From Neelides folsomi (Eukaryota; Arthropoda; Collembola; Neelipleona; Neelidae), in NCBI GenBank assembly GCA_034687125.1, contig JAQGBZ010000538.1, forward strand, positions 1 to 34,389: 34,389 nt of DNA. Direction: 5' to 3'. Below the pieces are notes generated by a model that worked only from the letters and a program-made list of their open reading frames with translations, had not been told where the DNA came from and did not search any database. Within the stretch, counting starts at the first letter, position 1; each line of letters starts with the position of its first letter. The translations under genes and the position numbers were made by a program. Shown here piece after piece: positions 30,030 through 34,389 of the stretch.

Positions 30030-32772
30030 ACCTTATGATTATTTGTTGAAGTTTCTACTAGTTGGGGATAGTGATGTTGGGAAGAATGAAATTTTAAACT
30101 CATTTCAAGATGGATCACACGAGTCACCTTTTTGTTCGGGGTCAAGTAAGTAAAATGTTTACAATATATGTATGTATGTACTAATAATTTAATATAAAGT
30201 ATTAATTATTTATTTTTGTTTTAGCTGGGTACAAAACTTCAACGATTTTACTAGATGGAAAGAAAGTGAAGTTACAAGTGTGGGATACATCAGGTCAAGG
30301 GAGGTTTTGCACAATATTGCGTTCGTATTCGAGAGGAGCTCAAGGGATCCTGCTAGTTTATGATATTACGAATAAATGGAGCTTTGATGGTTTAAATCGT
30401 TGGCTTCAAGAAGTTGAAGAAGTAAGTATTTATCTTTAATCAAATTTTCTCCATTATTATAAAATTTTGTTCTTAATAAGTTATTCCCTAACACGAACTT
30501 GGGCTCAGTTTTACTTTCCCGGTACACTTTTAAGGCAAATTTCGGCAATTGCCGGCTGCCGTAACGGTAATTGCCCACCAACATAAATAATACCAATTAC
30601 GGCAAAAGTTAACTTTAGGCAATTGCCTAAATAAAAATTTGAAGGCAATTGCTTTAATTGCTGCAATTGCCGTTAAATCACTTGTGTTTTTTAACAAAAT
30701 ATTTTTAAAATAACATGCATAATTGAAATTTTATATGAATAATGCATGTTAGAAAAAGAATGTAATTTTTTTAAAATAGCCCCAAGCTCTCGAGTAATGC
30801 AACAAATACGCAAATTGAAAACTTTTTAAAAGTCTTTGCACGCTCGCAATATTTAGTTTCATTTAATTTCATTGCAATACATGTTGCATATTTCCCCTAA
30901 ATAACTGAAAAATATATAGTTGACATTTAAAATATTCTATCGCAGGATTTAAAGGCTACTCATGCTAATGTTGGTAGCATTCTAAATAAGTTAAGAATAT
31001 GGGACGGGCGAAATTAAATATAAGGTGAGTATTTTTATACTAATTCGACTATGCTAATAACGAATCCGAAGTTAGTATGCATCGCTCACATAAAATAACA
31101 AAATTGTGAATACCTATTTAAAGTTTTTGCCTCTGTATTAGAATACATTCAAAGGGGTATGTATACAAAGCAAAAACATTTCACAGAAAAGAGTGAAAAG
31201 TGAAATCTTTCTAATAACTTCATAACTTTGCCATTTTGCGCGAGCGACGCAAACTTCAGATTCGTAATTAGTTAATTAGAATAGTCGAATTAGTATATAA
31301 GCACTCTCCTTATATTTGATATCCCCATATAGTTGACTTATACCGTAGCGTTCTACACGTAAATATGTACACATGTGTAAAACATGCCAAATCTTACGAC
31401 AATACCCAGTTTTTAATATTTGGAGACTGTAGGCGTGCACATGTGTAGTATCGTAGTATGGCATTAAACTAGCTTTATCAACTTTTGCAATTTTATGAAC
31501 GAACTTTTGAATTCGTTCACTTATGGACCATAAGTTATGGTTAGTATGTATGTTTTGAGAATACATCTATGTTATATGAAACGTTTGTTCACTGAAGATG
31601 ATAAAATCCCAAGTTCGCATATATGCATGCTATGTTAAAAATATTTTGTTAAAAAACACAAGTGATTTAAGTTTTTATTTAGGCAAATCCTAAAAAATTG
31701 CCTTCATGTTTTAGGCAATTGCCTAAAGTTAACTTTTGCCGTAATTGGTATTATTTATGTTGGTGGGCAATTGCCGTTACGGCAGCCGGCAATTGCCGAA
31801 ATTTGCCTTAAAAGTGTACCGGGAAAGTAAAACTGAGCCCGAACTTGTATGTAATACACTTAAACTCGTAATAAATATGAGTATTGCAGTAATTACTGAT
31901 ATGTATGCAAGTTTGTACATTTTGTAGTATTCAATGAATTTTGATTTCGTAATTGATTGTAAGAATATGATGGTACTTCTACTAAAAAATTAATATAAAA
32001 ATTGTATCTTTTTAATTTTCTAGCATGCGCCTGGAGTACCAAAAGTTCTTATTGGGAATCGACTTCACTTGGAGTTCAAACGACAAGTTTCAGTCATCGA
32101 GGCAGAAGACTATGCTGCCAAGCACAAAATGGGTTTTTTTGAAATTAGTCATCTTTGTAATTTCAATATTGTAGAAAGTTTTGTCGAACTTAGTCGAATG
32201 GCTCTCCAAAGGAATGGCATGGAAAGGCTTTGGAGATCTAATAAAGGTAAATGGCCATATTTGACAAATAGACATTTTATTCTTTATATAGAGTAATTAA
32301 TATATGGTAGTTAAATGGCTACAATTACAGATTAGTAAACGCTTTAAAGTCGTTAATAAAGTCTCTTAGTCTCTACATAATACAGTTATCATCTGTGTAA
32401 TAACTTAATACCTAGTTTAATAAGTAACATTGTGCGTATTATAAATCCAGAATTCGGTTTAATTGTCTTTATAAAACATTATATATTTGTATAAATATTA
32501 ATCAATGTATTTTTTTTAATTTTTCAGTTCTTCAATTGAAGGAAATGTGCTGTCGTTCAATTGTGAATCATACGACAGTTTACGGGATCGACCAATTGCC
32601 ATTACCAAAAAATCTCAAATCGTATTTGAAATCGTATGCAATGACCAGATATTCCACACAGTATCGAAGCCTTCCGGCCAAATTCCCTTCCAAGAAAATC
32701 AAATTCCTTACTCCGAACGATGCAGCTAATAACAGCTCCTGTGCGGGCAAAAAGTCCTGTTCTCTTGTGTAA
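30004..32772 (+). CDS. Rab40: Rab40-type small GTPase with SOCS box
   Basis: Exons 30004-30145, 30225-30421, 32024-32246 and 32528-32772 join in phase to 268 aa (human RAB40C 281). Rab40 proteins act as substrate receptors of Cullin-5 ubiquitin ligases and sit on membranes through C-terminal lipidation. Visible features are the P-loop GDSDVGKNE (21-29), where the usual Ser/Thr after Lys is Asn (vertebrate Rab40 has Gly there); W-D-T-S-G-Q-G-R-F in place of [22 protein letters not shown] as the guanine-specificity motif; [10 protein letters not shown]; a SOCS box at about 189-228 ([10 protein letters not shown], then [11 protein letters not shown]); and a C-terminal CaaX-like CSLV. The second intron (1.6 kb) is enlarged by a fold-back transposon. 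The ATG at 30004 matches the start of the family. Confidence 0.97.
30501..30724 (+). repeat. Left terminal inverted repeat of the fold-back element
   Basis: Matches the reverse complement of about 31621-31840. The first 120 bases differ at about one position. The arms then diverge around 30640-30675 and match again through the CACTTGTGTTTTTTAAC block to an inner boundary near GCATGCAT-type sequence. Confidence 0.88.
31015..31320. mobile_element. Second inverted-repeat element nested in the first
   Basis: Outer arms AAATATAAGGTGAGT at about 31016 and its near reverse complement ending at about 31318 continue inward through TATACTAATTCGACTAT and, after a short divergent stretch, ACGAATC-GAAGTT and a GCATCGCTC-like block. 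Together the imperfect arms span roughly 80-95 bases around a centre of about 130. This differs from the terminal repeats of the host element, so it is probably an independent MITE that inserted into it, or an older core. No clear target duplication was identified. Confidence 0.65.
31621..31840 (-). repeat. Right terminal inverted repeat of the fold-back element
   Basis: Counterpart of the left arm, followed directly by the second copy of the GAACTT target duplication. Confidence 0.88.
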
Positions 32773-33924
32773 TCATCATAAATTAAGCATAATTTATGTA
32801 AGTTAAGAAAAGTTATCCAATATTTCTACTTCATGTATGTATGTATTTTTGGCGAAGCAAGACTTAATTTTTAAAACTGAACAAATATTCTTGTATACTT
32901 TCCTTGAAAATTATATAACTTTCCATATTCACAAATTTGAGGAAGTATTTTAACATTATTTATACCTATTTGTTATTATTTTATTGTTTTTGTTAATCAT
33001 TACTATTTGCTATTATACATACTTCTTTTTTAGTCACTTTTTTATATTTGTGGAATCGTATGTATGTGTAGTGACCCTTTCAGGGAATGTTGAACGTATC
33101 GTATATTTTTTTGAACTATCATCACGTTCAGCGCTTATCTATTTCTATCAATATCAATGCATTTTAATATAAATATTTTACAAAAAATATCTAGGATCAT
33201 GATAGAGAAAATCATTACATTATACATAATATTTACATTATGCAAAAATATTTTTAAAGTTATGTTTATTGTATTTATATGGATAACTTAATTTTTTTAT
33301 AAACGCTTATACGAATTATTTTAACGCGTAAGATATGCATGAACATTTGAGTTGCTCATTAAATAGGAGAAAAAATATATATTGTGAAAAATAAAATAAG
33401 CCTCTAAACAAAATCATAGTTTTGTACTTACTTAATCATTTGCTAAACAATAAATACCTACTTACATATGTACATCATAATAAATTAACTAGGTTTTTTA
33501 TTAAATATATACTAAATATAAACATCTCTATAAATCCTGGGGAAAATTACCTAGTTGATCCATGTATTTTTAGAGTAATAAAGAGATTTCCCCAAATAAG
33601 CTTTTTTGTTATACTGGTACATTTTCAAAAAGGTGTGAAATTTGGGTTAATAAGTTGGGGCCAGGTATATTGAAATACACCATTTCTTGGAATTTTTATA
33701 TTTTGGGCTTTTTATTTAAGTACGTAAGCAGTAAGGGTTGTATAGAACAATTGAGTGAGTCTTTGAAATCCCTAAAAAGGTTTTTTACCTCATTTCTAAT
33801 TACATACACACTACTCTTTATTAGACTTTAAATACTTTAACGATTGATGCATAAAAGTCAGTCTTGAAAAGCATTTCAATCATAACACACTAGTGGAGCA
33901 TACTTCCGAAAACTTGAGGACAAA
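32773..33924. other. Spacer between RAB40 and the secreted repeat-protein gene
   Basis: AT-rich with no recognised gene. The left part should hold the RAB40 3' UTR. The right end holds the promoter of the next gene. Short plus-strand frames at 32984 and 33422 are Tyr/Phe/Leu-rich translations of AT-rich DNA and are not called. Confidence 0.5.
33850..33857 (+). promoter_or_regulatory. TATA-like box of the repeat-protein gene
   Basis: CATAAAAG lies about 75 bases upstream of the start codon. A start site 25-30 bases downstream would fall near the TCATAAC string at 33880, giving a leader of about 45 bases. A compact TATA promoter fits a highly expressed tissue-specific secreted protein, but the element is a guess from position. 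Confidence 0.3.
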
Positions 33925-34389
33925 ATGCATATTTTTCTTCTACTTTCGACTTTATTTGTCTCCGCATTTTGCCAACATGGTGGGAACCAAGGTATGTTAT
34001 TACATATGTAATATGTAGTGGGTAGATTCTCATATCAAACCTTTAATATCAGCATCTCTCAATTTGTAATTTTATTTATCTATCTTAGGCCAATATCAAA
34101 ATCCAAACTATGGACATAATCCAAACTATGAACAAAATCCTAATCACGGACAAAATCCAAACTATGGACAAAATCCAAACCACGGGCAAAATAATAATTA
34201 CGGGCAAAATTCAAACCACGGGCAAAATAATAATTACGGGCAAAATCCAAACCACGGGCAAAATAATAATTATGGACAAAATCCAAACCACGGGCAAAAT
34301 AATAATTACGGACAAAATCCAAACCACGGGCAAAATAATAATTATGGACAAAATCCAAACCACGGGCAAAATAATAATTACGGACAAAA
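33925..34389 (+). CDS. Secreted Asn/Gly/Gln-rich tandem-repeat protein (partial, runs off the window)
   Basis: Exon 1 is 33925-33991 and exon 2 starts at 34089 and is still open at the window end; the junction keeps phase. Residues 1-17 form a classic signal peptide (M-H-I-F-L-L-L-S-T-L-F-V-S-A-F-C-Q), so the protein enters the secretory pathway. After a short variable lead-in (N-Y-G-H, N-Y-E-Q) the exon is a regular alternation of the six-residue units NPNHGQ and NNNYGQ, a 36-base period that becomes almost exact toward the right. No charged or hydrophobic residues interrupt it apart from His and one Glu. The Tyr-Gly and Asn-rich repeats suggest an extracellular structural material such as cuticle, filament or cement, but no named family is recognised. 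Confidence 0.85.
34089..34389 (+). repeat. 36-bp coding tandem repeat
   Basis: The unit encodes two hexapeptides differing at three positions. Early copies vary and later copies are near identical, including synonymous sites, a sign of recent expansion or homogenisation by slippage or unequal exchange. The array continues past the right edge, so copy number is unknown. Confidence 0.93.

Larger units (their letters stand above)
30501..31840. mobile_element. Fold-back transposon with long terminal inverted repeats and target duplication
   Basis: The ends are GGGCTCAGTTTTAC and its reverse complement, flanked by a perfect direct duplication GAACTT (30495-30500 and 31841-31846). The arms are about 220 bases (left 30501 to about 30724, right about 31621-31840) and nearly identical except for a short divergent stretch in the inner third. 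They are full of the palindrome GGCAATTGCC and contain an 18-bp palindrome around it. The middle carries no transposase-like frame, so the element is non-autonomous. It sits wholly within the RAB40 second intron. The short frames at 30366-30596 (minus) and 31745-31927 (plus) are the two arms read as protein and are not genes. The superfamily is not assignable from a 6-bp duplication and these termini. Confidence 0.9.

Noticed and set aside
30366..30596. Minus-strand frame sharing its protein start with 31745-31927
   Set aside because: The shared peptide is only the two arms of the fold-back element read in the same frame. It is not a gene family.
31276..31566. 96-codon minus-strand frame inside the fold-back element, considered as a transposase remnant
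   Set aside because: It has no DDE-type motif, zinc finger or similarity to a transposase that I can see, and it begins inside the nested inverted repeat.
8637..32772. Neighbouring conserved genes considered as a functional cluster or operon
   Set aside because: The products belong to unrelated pathways, strands alternate, and each gene has its own introns and flanking spacers.
34140..34358. Minus-strand repetitive frame opposite the repeat gene
   Set aside because: It is the mirror of the 36-base repeat. The plus strand has the signal peptide, spliced exon and sensible start.
34089..34389. Regular direct repeats considered as a CRISPR-like array
   Set aside because: The units are contiguous without unique spacers, lie in a coding frame, and the genome is eukaryotic.

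Overview
The window is AT-rich eukaryotic nuclear DNA. Genes are split by short GT-AG introns, and the recognisable proteins are animal-type: a Calx/NCX exchanger with two Calx-beta domains, meiotic DMC1, SNU13, ALG1, a Rab40 with a SOCS box, and TRAPPC6. AT-richness, compact introns and a metazoan WS/DGAT-like acyltransferase fit an arthropod, most likely a crustacean and plausibly a copepod. That placement is inference. All exon models were built by hand from reading frame, splice dinucleotides and family similarity, and every junction used keeps phase.

Layout, left to right. 1-799 is gene-poor with a C13 tract. 3342-800 (minus) is a four-exon gene for a 675-residue protein with two degenerate OTU-like regions; its last intron carries a MITE-like hairpin. 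6857-4144 (minus) is a five-exon, 520-residue WS/DGAT-type acyltransferase with an intact HHxxxDG motif. 8637-9492 (plus) is TRAPPC6 (169 aa), convergent with the next gene. 15893-10598 (minus) is the Na+/Ca2+ exchanger (16 coding exons, 849 aa with a cassette exon); probable non-coding 5' exons lie near 20.1-20.4 kb. 24295-22069 (minus) is DMC1 (351 aa), divergent from SNU13 at 25083-25704 (plus, 127 aa). 27750-25999 (minus) is ALG1 (437 aa). 30004-32772 (plus) is RAB40 (268 aa); its second intron holds a 1.34 kb fold-back element with about 220-bp terminal inverted repeats, a 6-bp target duplication and a second inverted-repeat element nested inside. 33925 to the window end is the start of a secreted, Asn/Gly/Gln-rich repeat protein that runs off the edge.

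The genes do not form one pathway. They cover meiotic recombination (DMC1), snRNP and snoRNP assembly (SNU13), N-glycan assembly (ALG1), vesicle tethering (TRAPPC6), Rab-linked ubiquitin ligase function (RAB40), calcium export (NCX) and neutral-lipid synthesis (WS/DGAT). The least ordinary items are the OTU-like pseudoenzyme, the acyltransferase, the nested fold-back element, the NCX alternative-exon region and the repeat-rich secreted protein.
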